Shown: positions 1-10,550, counted from the first letter of the stretch. The stretch is 64,000 bases of DNA from JBGTGT01 sp051439375 (GCA_051439375.1 JBFRWB010000080.1:1-64000), one strand, 5' to 3'. Notes: generated by a model not told the origin, from the sequence alone. Numbers and translations are program-made.

Positions 1-2
1 CC

Positions 3-551
3 ATTAAACAGAATTGGTTAACAGAAACATGGCGACAAATTGCCATTCCTGCGATCGCATTTACCTGTTTCGCCACCGCACAAAGTTTAGGGGGAAGTGG
101 CTTTATTGCATCTTTTGTTGGGGGACTTTTATTAGGCAGTATGATTAAAGTTTATAAGCATGAACTGTTAAGGGTATCTGAAGGAATTGGTGATGCCATG
201 TCTTTGATGACTTGGGTAACATTTGGGGCAATTGTGGTTGCTCAAACCCTGAGTTCATTGAGCATTTCAATTCTTTTTTATGCTATTTTAAGCTTAACTG
301 TGGTGCGAATTGTCCCCGTTTTATTATGTTTAGCGGGAATTTCTTTAGACCTTGAAAGTAAGCTTTTTATGGGATGGTTTGGACCACGAGGACTAGCAAG
401 TATTGTCTTTGCTGTTATTGTCTTGAATAAGAATTTGCCCAATGGCGAGATCATAACAGCCACTGTTACAGGTACTGTTCTTTTAAGCATTATCGCCCAC
501 GGAATCACAGCAAATCCTTGGGCAAATCGTTATGCCAAAAGAGCTACCTAA
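3..551 (+). CDS. Cation/proton antiporter, C-terminal part (cut by window start)
   Basis: The reading frame is open from the first bases of the window, so the gene begins upstream; the ATG at 141 is an internal methionine. About 182 residues remain. They form hydrophobic helices and end in the segment GWFGPRGLASIVFAVIV, typical of the CPA1 (NhaP-type) sodium or potassium/proton antiporter membrane domain. Such proteins exchange cations for protons across the cytoplasmic or thylakoid membrane. The C-terminus is short and lacks a regulatory TrkA-like domain. Family assignment is good; ion specificity cannot be read from this fragment. Confidence 0.8.
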   Translation: MKQNWLTETWRQIAIPAIAFTCFATAQSLGGSGFIASFVGGLLLGSMIKVYKHELLRVSEGIGDAMSLMTWVTFGAIVVAQTLSSLSISILFYAILSLTVVRIVPVLLCLAGISLDLESKLFMGWFGPRGLASIVFAVIVLNKNLPNGEIITATVTGTVLLSIIAHGITANPWANRYAKRAT

Positions 552-709
552 GTTAAGCATTACTTAATCATTAACCGAAATAACGCAATATTAATCAGTA
601 TTAAATAACAAAAACCCTGTAAAGTCATGTAAAAAATTAGGAAATGCTCTAATTAAAGCAAGAGAGTATCCCAAACCAGACTTGTCCATCTACTGACATT
701 CTGATTAAC

Positions 710-1090
710 TTACTGCATTCCTAAAACCACACTCACCACAATAGTAATAGCTGCTGTAACTAACACCCCTAAAGAAACATTTAACTGTTGCTTATTCGCA
801 TCTTGAAAGGCTTCAATTTGTTGCTTATTCGCATCTTGAAAGGCTTCGATTTGTTGATTAACTGAAGATTGAAAAGTTTCCATTTGCTGTTGACTGGCGG
901 TTTGAAAGGCTTCGACTTCAGCCCTAATTGACTGAGTTTGTGCTTCAATGGAGCGAATTTGTGCCTCTCCTGTTTGGCGATACAATTCTAATCTGTCAGA
1001 TAACAGTTGATTTTCTAGTTCTATACCATCAATTTTGTCTTCTAGACGGTCTAGCTGACGGGTAATGACTTCAAATTCTCGTTCTGTCAT
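710..1090 (-). CDS. Coiled-coil protein with C-terminal membrane anchor
   Basis: A 126-residue protein. The first ~100 residues are charged, Gln/Glu-rich and heptad-like, and the end is a single hydrophobic helix (about residues 105-125). The middle contains an exact tandem duplication of an 11-residue unit, EAFQDANKQQ plus I/L, visible in the DNA as two near-identical 33-bp units around 788-855. It resembles small cyanobacterial tail-anchored coiled-coil proteins of unknown role. Function is not recognised; oligomerisation on a membrane is a reasonable inference only. Confidence 0.7.
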   Translation of the reverse strand: MTEREFEVITRQLDRLEDKIDGIELENQLLSDRLELYRQTGEAQIRSIEAQTQSIRAEVEAFQTASQQQMETFQSSVNQQIEAFQDANKQQIEAFQDANKQQLNVSLGVLVTAAITIVVSVVLGMQ

Positions 1091-1378
1091 TGTCTGTTAT
1101 TCAAGTTTTCGCTTCCCTACCATTATAAGGCTATCATTTCTTAATGCACAAAAAGTCAAAAATTAGATGTTTTAGCTGTAAAGAATCTTTAAGTAACCTC
1201 TCTTATTAATCGATAAGGGATTGTAAATCAGTTTTAAACAATGCTAAACTATAGCAGTATAAAACAAGATTAGGGATTTTTTTTGTTCCCTGTTCCCTTT
1301 CCCCCAAATCTTATATGTCCTAACAGTTTTGGATGGGGCTATATTTTCTCAACTATTATACTCAAATCTTACTTTATT

Positions 1379-3076
1379 ATGTTAACTGACATCTCCTTTC
1401 CCTTCCTTCAACCACGAAAAATGATAAGTGGAGTGCTGGTCAGTGTTTTATCCACTTTGACTGTTTGTTTACCTGTTAAATCGGCTGAAGAAATTTACTT
1501 TGTCTATGACTCCATTAGCGAGTCCTTATCAGTTGAATCATTAGAAACTTTCGCTAAGGACGGAACAATTGATAAGGAGTTAGCTTTTTATTTACGGTTT
1601 GTCAAACTGTCTCCTGAAGAACAAGCATTATTCCGAGAAGCGTTAAACAAGAAAATAGCCGTTAACCCTGTTATTTTATCTCGTTTGTTAAATACCGATG
1701 AAGGAGAACGTTTATTAGATTTAGTAGGTAAGGTGATCAATATTCAAGGAGGAGGTAATGGTAAGTTTGCCATCAGAGGTGCTTTAGTACAAGCAGCATT
1801 TGATCCCGAAGGATTAACCTTATTGAACTTCTTCAAAAAATTAGGAGTTAATGCTTCAATTGATCTTAGACAAGCTGTTATTTTAGGAAAAAGCTTTCAA
1901 TTGATTGCTGATGCTACTAAGGAGTTTGCAACAGAAGTAGCAGAATTATCTGCTCAAGAAATAGAACAATCTCCTCCCATTGATTTTAGTCAACTTCCCG
2001 ATATACGAGAAAAGGGTCAATTTAGTGTTAAAGAAACGAGATGGGATTTAGTAGATACCAAACGCGATCGCAAATTTTATGTATTAGTTTATCAGCCGAC
2101 TCAATGGAGGGAGGGAAAAAACCCTGTTGTTGTTATTTCCCATGGTTTAACTGCACAACCTTCTGATCACGCAGAGAAAGCAAAACACCTTGCTAGTTAT
2201 GGTTTTGTGGTGGTTTTACCCCAACATCCGGGGAGTGATGATATTTATGCTCAGGAGTTTAAAGAAGGTTATCATCGGGATATTTCTGATGTTAATGAGT
2301 TTATTAATCGTCCCCTTGATATTCGTTATACTATCGATGAATTAGAGCGACGTAATAAGAGTGAATTTGACGGAAGATTGGACTTAGAAAATGTCGGAAT
2401 GTGGGGTCATTCTTTTGGGAGTTATACCGCTTTAGCTGTATCAAGTAATGCACAAATTCCTAACTTTGAGCAGTTAGAAGAAGATTGTGCGAGTCAATTA
2501 AGAGCGTTAAATACGGCATTACTCTTACAGTGTCGAGCCTTAAAATTAGAGAGAAAAACTTATGATTTTCGAGATGAAAGAATAAAAGCAGTCATTGCAA
2601 CAAATCCAGTTAATGCTAGTATTTTAGGTAAAGAGGGAATGAGTAATATTGATATTTCAGTAGGAATTGGGGCAGGAAGTTATGATCCTGCGACTCCTTT
2701 TGTATTTGAACAAGTTCGCTCTTTTCCTTGGTTAACAGCAACCCCTCGCTATCTCTTTTTAGAAGAAGGACAAGCACATATTGATTTTTCTCAGGTGGAT
2801 GGGGGAACGAGTAAAATTATGAATATGATTCCTAGTTTACAGTTACCGAGTCCTGAATTACTATCTGCTTATTCGAGAGCCGTCAGAGTGGCTTTTTTTG
2901 AAATTCATATTGCTAAAAATGAGGATTATTTACCTTATTTAAGTCCTGCTTATGCGGACTATTTGAGTCAAGGTGAAGAATTTAAAGCCTATATGATTAC
3001 TGAAGAATCATCTGATGAGTTAATAGAAGCAATTAGCAAGTTTAAACGAGAACATGGAATAAAGATGACTGATTAA
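1379..3076 (+). CDS. Alpha/beta hydrolase with N-terminal DUF1400 domain
   Basis: An in-frame start exists at 1283, but the first 32 codons look non-coding; ATG at 1379 or 1421 places a hydrophobic signal-like segment (MISGVLVSVLSTLTVCLPV) near the N-terminus, followed by a likely cleavage region. The N-terminal ~190 residues match the cyanobacterial DUF1400 module. The rest is an alpha/beta hydrolase with the nucleophile elbow GHSFG (near 2405-2419), an early HGLT oxyanion-type motif and a late AHIDF histidine region. It is probably an exported esterase or dienelactone-hydrolase-like enzyme; substrate unknown. It converges on rpoC2 across a shared terminator. Confidence 0.82.
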   Translation: MLTDISFPFLQPRKMISGVLVSVLSTLTVCLPVKSAEEIYFVYDSISESLSVESLETFAKDGTIDKELAFYLRFVKLSPEEQALFREALNKKIAVNPVILSRLLNTDEGERLLDLVGKVINIQGGGNGKFAIRGALVQAAFDPEGLTLLNFFKKLGVNASIDLRQAVILGKSFQLIADATKEFATEVAELSAQEIEQSPPIDFSQLPDIREKGQFSVKETRWDLVDTKRDRKFYVLVYQPTQWREGKNPVVVISHGLTAQPSDHAEKAKHLASYGFVVVLPQHPGSDDIYAQEFKEGYHRDISDVNEFINRPLDIRYTIDELERRNKSEFDGRLDLENVGMWGHSFGSYTALAVSSNAQIPNFEQLEEDCASQLRALNTALLLQCRALKLERKTYDFRDERIKAVIATNPVNASILGKEGMSNIDISVGIGAGSYDPATPFVFEQVRSFPWLTATPRYLFLEEGQAHIDFSQVDGGTSKIMNMIPSLQLPSPELLSAYSRAVRVAFFEIHIAKNEDYLPYLSPAYADYLSQGEEFKAYMITEESSDELIEAISKFKREHGIKMTD

Positions 3077-3166
3077 AGAGTTTAATCTTCGGTTTTGTCA
3101 ACTCACGTTTATTAATCTTAAGAAGTGAGGTGCTGATCGCTAATCGCTGATTGAGCTATAAGTGAT

Positions 3167-3192
3167 ACCCCCTCTCCTTAAAAAGGGGGTAA
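3167..3192. terminator. Bidirectional hairpin terminator
   Basis: Perfect arms TACCCCC and GGGGGTA are separated by a short T/A-rich loop between two convergent genes (the DUF1400 hydrolase and rpoC2). The sequence before GGGGGTA is A-rich, so the hairpin could end transcription from either side. Confidence 0.6.
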
Positions 3193-3230
3193 CAATCGAA
3201 AAAAGAGGTAAATTCTCTATTGGAAATCAC

Positions 3231-6200
3231 CTAATCTTCATCATCCCCGTTGTCCAAATCATCTTCATCATTAATGGAAAGATCCACCTCTGGTTCAGAC
3301 TCTAAATCCGCTTTAGTGTAAGCACGAGCGATGTTATCATCCAAAATCATGTCTTCATCTTCCTCTAAGTCCAGACGAGGTGGTATCGGGTCAACTTTCG
3401 TTGCAGCCGCAGCCTTGTCCTTACCACTTGATTCATCTTCGTTGTAGGAACGACTGCCATAATCTTCGCCATTTTCCCCATTGATCTCATCTTGAGAGTG
3501 GAATCCTGTTCCTGCCGGAATTAAACGACCAATAATGACGTTTTCCTTGAGTCCCCGTAGCCAATCAGATTTACCCTCAATGGCTGCTTCTGTTAAGACA
3601 CGGGTGGTTTCTTGGAAACTCGCTGCACTAATAAAGCTATCAGTATTAAGAGAAGCCTTAGTAATCCCCAACAAAACGGGGGTATAACGAGCCGGTGCGC
3701 CCCCCGTAATAGACATAGCTTCATTCACCTGTTCTACTTGGCGCAATTCCAACAATTCACCGGGTAACATAGTAGTGTCACCTCCATCATCGATCCGTAC
3801 CTTGCTGGTCATCTGACGTACAATCACTTCAATGTGTTTATCAGAAATATCAATACCTTGAGACTGATACACTTGTTGTACCTGATCGACTAAGAATTGT
3901 TGAACTTTCTCCAACGCAGCCAAAGACGCTTCATAACACCCCTTTTCTTCGAGATAATAGTTAAAGAAAATCTCTAGAATTTCGTGGGGGTTAGCAGGTC
4001 CATCGGTGAGGGCATCCGCCGCATTAACCGTTTGACCATCAGAAACCAGTAAGCTACGTCCCATCAAAACTGCATACTCACTCACCATTCCCTCAGCTTC
4101 TACAATCTTAATATCTGTCGAATCATCGGATTGATATTCCACTTGACAAGTACCGGGGGCTTTAGCCAAGATACAGGCTTCTTTGGGCTTACGGGCTTCC
4201 AATAATTCTTCAATTCGGGGCAACCCTTGGATAATATCCCCCGTTTTAGACCGTTCAAACACCAAGAGAACCAAATTATCCCCCCGTTGTACCAGATCCC
4301 CATCGTCAATGTGCAGTACGGCACCAGCTGATATCCGATAAGGACGACCTAAGCGTAAAACCACCTCATAGCCTTCATCTGTCTCGTTAACCCCTACTAA
4401 ACGTCCAGATTCGGGAACTAACACATCAGGAGCGATCGCTTCTCCTTGTACCACATAATCATCTAGGGTTTTCGAGGGCTTTTCACTCACGGTGATAGTC
4501 TCTTTATCGCTGTCACGAACCACTAAAATCCGTCGGATAGATTCGATACCGCTTTTAATCCCCCGAACTTGTCCCGCTTCTTTCGCTTGAATTTCGGTTC
4601 GGGCGACTTCTGCCCCTTTAGCAATCATTTGCCCATCTTCTACTAAAATACGGGTTTCCACCAGTCCGCCATAGGGATCGGTATCAATATCTCGCCGTAA
4701 AATCAGGGATTCGAGAATTACTAACTGTAACCGTTGACAGTCTTCTGCTTCATCATTTTCTAGTTCAATGTCGGCGGTTAAATGGATGACGCTTTCCTCT
4801 TCTTCGGCGGTAATTTCTAGCACCAATTGGGTACTCAATAATTGACAGCCTTCGACAGACTTAACCCGTTCCCCATCTTTGTAAAAGAGTCTTTGTACTG
4901 AGCGTAGTTCAATATTACGTCCCCCGTCTTCATTAATTGACCCTTGAGAGGGGGCAGAGGGTTCATCAGAGACGACATATTCTTCTACTGGGCGAAGCAG
5001 TAAGCCGATCCCATCTTCCTCGCTTTCCACCCATTCTAGTTGATGGAGAGATTCAACGGTGACACCGGGTAATATTTCTGTGCCGGGTTGCACAATCTGA
5101 CCGTCTTCCAAGGGTAAATCGGGATCAACATCGAGATGGAATTCCCCCGGCTTAACGATAATTTCCCGTAAGATGCCGTTCTTTTCCACCACTTCCACCA
5201 CACCAGCCGATTGGCAGAAGATGTCTTTTACCACTTCGGTGCCAGCTTCTACATATTTGCCGTTATCAACCAATAACAAGGAACTATCCTTATTAACCTC
5301 GTGGGTTTCTTCAGGAATCCACAACAAAGATCCCCCTTTTGTAATTTCATAGCCCTGTTTACGAGACCCTTTGGCCACCTCTACGCCGCCGTAACGTAGC
5401 ATTCCGCCAGTTGCTGTCCGATAGCGTTCTTCCGCCATCTCTGCGACGATCGCATGATTGGGAACTTTCGTGCCGGGGGTGGTTTTGAGCATAAACCGTT
5501 GTCCTTGGGCGGTTTCAATAATGTATTGTTCCCGTCCGGCACCCGTTTCTAGTTTCACCTTGGCTTGATCTAAAAGAACACTGGCGGTGATAATATCAAT
5601 CTCCCGACTGCCTTCTGTATGGCGAACCACCCCTCCGTTGGCGGTAACTAGCTTGGTTTTGGCTAAAACCGAGCCTTCTTCAACTTCTGCACCGTTTTCC
5701 ACCAAAGGTTCAGCACCGGGGGGCAAATTATACACATCTCCCTGTAAAATCCAGATCAAACCTGCCCGTTGTGCAATTTTAGTAATATTCCCCTGTCGAT
5801 CCGTCTTATCTTCTACGACTAATTCATCAAAGATCACCTCACCGGGTAAATTAGCCGTTACATCCTTGGTTGCCCGTTCTGTTTTTTGTACCTTGGCGGA
5901 GGTAATTTCAGCAATCAGTTGTTCCGCTTCAACCGTATCCCCTTCTGAAACAAAAATAAGAGAACCGGCCGTTAAAGCAAAAGATTTTGATTTTCCTTTG
6001 CCTTGAGGAGTCCAAACGATATCCCCTGACATTTCCACAATATGGGCATCATCCCCGTGACGAGTCCGAGTTTTACGGGTACTGAGCTTTTTACCCCATT
6101 TAACCGTTCCCACCGCCGGGGCTTTGACGATATCTGCCACTTTCCCCGTAAACACGCCCCCAGTATGGAACGTCCGCATGGTTAACTGGGTACCGGGTTC

Positions 6201-7163
6201 ACCGATGGACTGGGCGGCAATAATTCCTACCGCTTCTCCCATATCAACAGGAGTCCCATGGGCTAAACTCCAGCCATAACAATGTTGACAAACCGATCGC
6301 GCTGCTTCACAAGTTAGGGGTGATCGCACTTTCACCACATCTACCGCCGCCCCAATTTTCTCGGCTAAGGCTTCGTCACAACAGTCATTTCGTTGGGCAA
6401 TCACTTCTCCATTAACGACCACATCTTCCGCCAATAAACGTCCCATTAGGCGATCTGAGAGGGGAATTAAGGTGCGATCGCCTTCTTTCATCGGCACGAG
6501 GGTAACGCTCCGTTCTGTGCCACAATCCACTTCCCGAACAATCATATCTTGGGACACATCCACCAGACGACGGGTTAAATAACCAGAGTCTGCCGTTCTT
6601 AAAGCGGTATCTACCAGTCCTTTTCGCGCCCCATAGGAGGAAATAACGTATTCTGTGACGGTTAATCCTTCTCGGAAGTTGGTTTTAATGGGAATATCGA
6701 TAATTTCTCCTTGCGGATCTGCCATTAAGCCCCGCATTCCCACCAACTGACGAACTTGGCTCAAATTCCCCCTTGCCCCAGAGAATGCCATCATATAGAC
6801 GGAATTAAGGGGATCGGTTTCCCTGAAGTTTCGCACCACTTCATCTTTGAGGGCTTCTGATGTCCCATTCCAAGTATCAATTACCTTTTGAAATCGTTCT
6901 ACCTCAGTAATCTCCCCTTTAGCATAACGACTTTCGGTGGTACGAATTTCTTGTTCAGCACTCTCTAGCATTCCGCCTTTGGTGGGAGGAATACTAAGAT
7001 CATCAACACTAATGGAGACAGCAGCTCTGGTGGCGTAACCAAAGCCCAAATCTTTGAGTTTATCCGCCATTTGAGAACATAGGGCTGATCCGTAGAGGCG
7101 ATAGGCTTGAGCAATCAGTTTTTTTAAGCCTTTTTTATCGACAATTTGGTTGTAGAAAGTCAT
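3231..7163 (-). CDS. rpoC2: DNA-directed RNA polymerase subunit beta'' (RpoC2)
   Basis: A 1310-residue C-terminal half of beta', the subunit that is split in cyanobacteria and plastids. Zinc-binding cysteines lie around residue 214 (VDCGTERS) and residues 285-298 (CEAARSVCQHCYGW), followed by the conserved GEAVGIIAAQSIGEPGTQLT trigger-loop region. The long middle contains the large SI3 insertion with many small beta-rich repeats. The C-terminal tail is acidic. It lies 81 bp after rpoB and is probably co-transcribed. rpoC1, usual between rpoB and rpoC2 in most cyanobacteria, is not here. Confidence 0.98.
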   Translation of the reverse strand: MTFYNQIVDKKGLKKLIAQAYRLYGSALCSQMADKLKDLGFGYATRAAVSISVDDLSIPPTKGGMLESAEQEIRTTESRYAKGEITEVERFQKVIDTWNGTSEALKDEVVRNFRETDPLNSVYMMAFSGARGNLSQVRQLVGMRGLMADPQGEIIDIPIKTNFREGLTVTEYVISSYGARKGLVDTALRTADSGYLTRRLVDVSQDMIVREVDCGTERSVTLVPMKEGDRTLIPLSDRLMGRLLAEDVVVNGEVIAQRNDCCDEALAEKIGAAVDVVKVRSPLTCEAARSVCQHCYGWSLAHGTPVDMGEAVGIIAAQSIGEPGTQLTMRTFHTGGVFTGKVADIVKAPAVGTVKWGKKLSTRKTRTRHGDDAHIVEMSGDIVWTPQGKGKSKSFALTAGSLIFVSEGDTVEAEQLIAEITSAKVQKTERATKDVTANLPGEVIFDELVVEDKTDRQGNITKIAQRAGLIWILQGDVYNLPPGAEPLVENGAEVEEGSVLAKTKLVTANGGVVRHTEGSREIDIITASVLLDQAKVKLETGAGREQYIIETAQGQRFMLKTTPGTKVPNHAIVAEMAEERYRTATGGMLRYGGVEVAKGSRKQGYEITKGGSLLWIPEETHEVNKDSSLLLVDNGKYVEAGTEVVKDIFCQSAGVVEVVEKNGILREIIVKPGEFHLDVDPDLPLEDGQIVQPGTEILPGVTVESLHQLEWVESEEDGIGLLLRPVEEYVVSDEPSAPSQGSINEDGGRNIELRSVQRLFYKDGERVKSVEGCQLLSTQLVLEITAEEEESVIHLTADIELENDEAEDCQRLQLVILESLILRRDIDTDPYGGLVETRILVEDGQMIAKGAEVARTEIQAKEAGQVRGIKSGIESIRRILVVRDSDKETITVSEKPSKTLDDYVVQGEAIAPDVLVPESGRLVGVNETDEGYEVVLRLGRPYRISAGAVLHIDDGDLVQRGDNLVLLVFERSKTGDIIQGLPRIEELLEARKPKEACILAKAPGTCQVEYQSDDSTDIKIVEAEGMVSEYAVLMGRSLLVSDGQTVNAADALTDGPANPHEILEIFFNYYLEEKGCYEASLAALEKVQQFLVDQVQQVYQSQGIDISDKHIEVIVRQMTSKVRIDDGGDTTMLPGELLELRQVEQVNEAMSITGGAPARYTPVLLGITKASLNTDSFISAASFQETTRVLTEAAIEGKSDWLRGLKENVIIGRLIPAGTGFHSQDEINGENGEDYGSRSYNEDESSGKDKAAAATKVDPIPPRLDLEEDEDMILDDNIARAYTKADLESEPEVDLSINDEDDLDNGDDED

Positions 7164-7244
7164 ATTCAGGTTCTAGGTATTAGGTTCTAGGTATTAGGTT
7201 CTAGGTATTAGGTTTGGCAAGATAAAAACCTCACACCTCACACC
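7164..7244. repeat. Short tandem repeats in the rpoB-rpoC2 spacer
   Basis: The spacer carries three copies of a GGTTCTAGGTATTA unit (about 7168-7212). A related TAGGTGC array occupies the rpoB-tatD spacer. These resemble the short tandemly repeated repetitive (STRR) sequences scattered in cyanobacterial intergenic regions. Confidence 0.6.
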
Positions 7245-10200
7245 TTAAGTTTCCTCTTCTTCCGTTTCTGCCCCTTGAGACAGAGATTCATAAGTCGGAC
7301 GATTGGGTGCGCGGCGTTGGTTATCTACCATTAAATCTACCTCTATGTCTTGGTAGTCATCCTCAGCCGTTCCTACCTTATGAACGGCAATATCTAACCC
7401 CAAGGACTGCAATTCTCGCATGAGTACCTTAAAGGACTCTGGTGTCCCCGGGCGAGGAATGGGTTTCCCTTTCACAATGGCGTTTAAGGCTTCGTTACGC
7501 CCCTGCATATCGTCAGATTTAACCGTTAGTAGCTCTTGCAAGGTATAGGCTGCCCCGTAAGCTTCTAACGCCCAAACCTCCATTTCTCCAAAACGCTGTC
7601 CCCCTTGTTGGGCTTTTCCACCCAAGGGTTGCTGTGTTACCAAAGAGTAAGGACCAGTTGAACGAGCATGAATCTTGTCATCTACAAGGTGAACCAGCTT
7701 TAACATATAGGCCATCCCGACCGTTACAGGGCGATCAAAGGGTTCACCAGTTCGTCCGTCATATACGGTGATTTTTCCGGGGTGTTTGGTGGTATAAACC
7801 CAATCTTTAGCGGGTTTTTTGGCTGCATCTTCCAATAAGCCGTGAACCGTTTCCCGACTGGCTTCTGCCCCGTACATTTCGTCAAAAGGCGTTACTTTAA
7901 AACGTACGCCTAAGTTTTCACCTGCCCAACCTAAGAGACATTCAAAGACTTGTCCCACGTTCATTCGAGAGGGAACACCCAAGGGGTTTAGTACAATATC
8001 AACGGGACGGCCATCGGGTAGATAGGGCATATCTTCGATGGGGAGAATACGAGAAATAATCCCTTTATTGCCGTGACGACCCGCCATTTTATCCCCTACT
8101 TGGATTTTTCGCTTTTGCGCCACATAAACCCGAACGACCATATTCGCCCCTGGGGGTAATTCATCCCCTTTCTCACGGGTAAAGACTCGCACATCAACAA
8201 CGCGGCCTTTTTCACCGTTGGGAACACGCAAGGAGTTATCCCGTACATCCCGCGCTTTTTCACCGAAAATCGCCCGTAAGAGTTTTTCTTCGGGGGGTTG
8301 GTCTGATTCTCCTTTTGGGGTTACTTTCCCCACTAAAATATCGCTTGATTCCACCCAAGCCCCAATACGAATGATTCCCTGTTCATCTAGGTTACGCAGG
8401 GCATCTTCCCCTACATTGGGAATTTCACGGGTAATTTCTTCAGGGCCAAGTTTGGTTTGACGGGCTTCAATTTCAAATTTTTCAACGTGGATGGTGGTAT
8501 AAACGTCGTCGTACACCAGCCGTTCGCTAATTAAAATAGCGTCTTCATAGTTATAACCTTCCCACGGCATATAGGCCACCACAATGTTCTGTCCAAGGGC
8601 TAATTCTCCCCCTTCTGTGGCTGAACCGTCGGCTAAGACTTGTCCGGGGACAACATCCTCTCCTTGGTCAACTAGAGGACGCTGATTCAAACAAGTATCT
8701 TGGTTAGACCGTTGATATTTCTGTAGTTCATATTCAAGTTTTTGCCCCGTGGGTTCTCCTGTTTGGGGATCGGTTACTTGTACTTTGACAATATCCGCAT
8801 CTACATAGGTCACTATCCCATGGGTTCTTGAAACAATTACCATCCCTGAATCCCTTGCAGCTTGGGCTTCTAAACCTGTTCCCACCAAGGGACGTTCTGG
8901 CCGCAACAGGGGAACGGCTTGACGCTGCATATTTGACCCCATTAAGGCACGGTTCGCATCGTCGTGTTCGAGGAAGGGAATTAAAGACGTTGCCACAGAA
9001 ACAATCTGTACGGGGGAAACCGCTACATAATCCACTTGATCTGGGGTAGTGGTCGAAAATTCCTGACGATAACGAATAGCAATAATGTCTCCCATAATCG
9101 TACCGTCTTCTTCTGTTCCCACATCACCGGGGGCAACCCGTAGGTCGTCTTCTTCATCGGCTGTTAAATAAACTGGGGGCAAATCTCGACGAACTCGACC
9201 ATTTTCAGCTTTAAAGTAAGGTGTCTCAATGAATCCGTAGTCATTTACCCGTGCATAAGTTGCCAATGAACCGATAAGTCCAGCGTTAGGTCCTTCAGGG
9301 GTTTCTACTGGACAAATCCGTCCATGGTGAGAGGGGTGAATATCTCGCACGGCGAAGCCCGCCCGTTCTCTGGTGAGTCCACCGGGACCTAGGGCTGAAA
9401 TCCGACGTTTATGGGTCAATTCTGCTAAAGGATTGGTTTGATCCATAAATTGGGATAGTTGGGAAGAACCAAAGAATTCTTTAACCGCAGCCACAAGGGG
9501 TTTAGGGTTAACCAAAGCCGCAGGGGTTAACGCATCGGACTCACTGACGGTCATTCGTTCACGAATAATCCGTTCTAGGCGATTTAAACCGACTCTGACT
9601 TGATTTTGTAGCAATTCTCCCACCGAACGCACCCGACGGTTACCTAAGTGGTCGATATCATCCACTGTGCCAATATCGAATTCAAGGTTAATCAGATAAT
9701 CGATCGCTGACAAAATATCTTTAGGGGTTAATACTCTGGTGGTGTCTGCTTCACTTAAGCGCAGTTTTTTATTGAGTTTGTATCGTCCTACCCGACCTAA
9801 ATCATACCGTTTTGGGTCGAAAAAGCGAGAATCTAGCAATTGCTGTCCCCCTGTGACCGTGGGAGGCTCACCGGGGCGCAATTTTTTGTAAAGTTCGATT
9901 AATGCTTCTTCTTCTGTGGGGTTTCCTTCTTTTTCAATGACTTTGTTTAAATAATCGGGATGGCGCAGGGAGTCACGAATTTCGCTATCGCTTAAACCAA
10001 TGGCTTTTAGGAGTGCTTGTGCCGATAATTTACGGGTTTTGTCGATTCTCACCCATACCATGTCATTTTTATCGGTTTCAAACTTTAACCATGCTCCTCT
10101 GTTCGGAATTAATGAGGCTGAGTAAGTCCGACGACCATTTTTATCGGTTTCGGCTTTGTAGTAAACTCCGGGCGATCGCACAATTTGATTGACAATTACC

Positions 10201-10550
10201 CGTTCTGCTCCATTGATAACAAATGTTCCCCGTTCTGTCATCAAGGGTAAGTCCCCAATAAAAACTTCCTGTTCTTTTATTTCTCCTGTTTCTTTATTAA
10301 TTAAACGGGTTGGCACATACATTTGCACAGAATAGCTGGCATCTCGCCGTTTGGCTTCATCTACGTCGTATTTTGGTTCTTTGAGTTTATAATTTGAGCC
10401 TAAAAAGTGAAGTTCTAGTTTCCCTGTATAGTCTGCAATGGGGGAAAAGCTGTTTAATTCTTCGATTAAGCCTTCTTCTAGAAACCAGCGAAAGCTAGAT
10501 CGTTGAATTTCAATTAAATCGGGTAGCAAGGAAAAGGTTAGGTTATCCAT
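7245..10550 (-). CDS. rpoB: DNA-directed RNA polymerase subunit beta (RpoB)
   Basis: 1101 residues, the normal length for cyanobacterial beta, starting MDNLTFSLLPDLIEIQ. Conserved blocks include the rifampicin-region segment SQFMDQTNPLAELTHKRR, the RPLVGTGLEAQAARDSG stretch and GDKMAGRHGNKG near the active site. It forms the catalytic core with RpoC1 and RpoC2. Upstream are tatD and rpsT on the same strand. Confidence 0.98.
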   Translation of the reverse strand: MDNLTFSLLPDLIEIQRSSFRWFLEEGLIEELNSFSPIADYTGKLELHFLGSNYKLKEPKYDVDEAKRRDASYSVQMYVPTRLINKETGEIKEQEVFIGDLPLMTERGTFVINGAERVIVNQIVRSPGVYYKAETDKNGRRTYSASLIPNRGAWLKFETDKNDMVWVRIDKTRKLSAQALLKAIGLSDSEIRDSLRHPDYLNKVIEKEGNPTEEEALIELYKKLRPGEPPTVTGGQQLLDSRFFDPKRYDLGRVGRYKLNKKLRLSEADTTRVLTPKDILSAIDYLINLEFDIGTVDDIDHLGNRRVRSVGELLQNQVRVGLNRLERIIRERMTVSESDALTPAALVNPKPLVAAVKEFFGSSQLSQFMDQTNPLAELTHKRRISALGPGGLTRERAGFAVRDIHPSHHGRICPVETPEGPNAGLIGSLATYARVNDYGFIETPYFKAENGRVRRDLPPVYLTADEEDDLRVAPGDVGTEEDGTIMGDIIAIRYRQEFSTTTPDQVDYVAVSPVQIVSVATSLIPFLEHDDANRALMGSNMQRQAVPLLRPERPLVGTGLEAQAARDSGMVIVSRTHGIVTYVDADIVKVQVTDPQTGEPTGQKLEYELQKYQRSNQDTCLNQRPLVDQGEDVVPGQVLADGSATEGGELALGQNIVVAYMPWEGYNYEDAILISERLVYDDVYTTIHVEKFEIEARQTKLGPEEITREIPNVGEDALRNLDEQGIIRIGAWVESSDILVGKVTPKGESDQPPEEKLLRAIFGEKARDVRDNSLRVPNGEKGRVVDVRVFTREKGDELPPGANMVVRVYVAQKRKIQVGDKMAGRHGNKGIISRILPIEDMPYLPDGRPVDIVLNPLGVPSRMNVGQVFECLLGWAGENLGVRFKVTPFDEMYGAEASRETVHGLLEDAAKKPAKDWVYTTKHPGKITVYDGRTGEPFDRPVTVGMAYMLKLVHLVDDKIHARSTGPYSLVTQQPLGGKAQQGGQRFGEMEVWALEAYGAAYTLQELLTVKSDDMQGRNEALNAIVKGKPIPRPGTPESFKVLMRELQSLGLDIAVHKVGTAEDDYQDIEVDLMVDNQRRAPNRPTYESLSQGAETEEEET

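Noticed and set aside
51..58. HIP1 octamer GCGATCGC occurrences treated as regulatory sites
   Set aside because: HIP1 is spread throughout cyanobacterial genomes, including coding regions; it marks lineage, not local function.
5587..6006. Long antisense frame inside rpoC2
   Set aside because: Shadow of the essential gene's codon pattern; no start signals or family.
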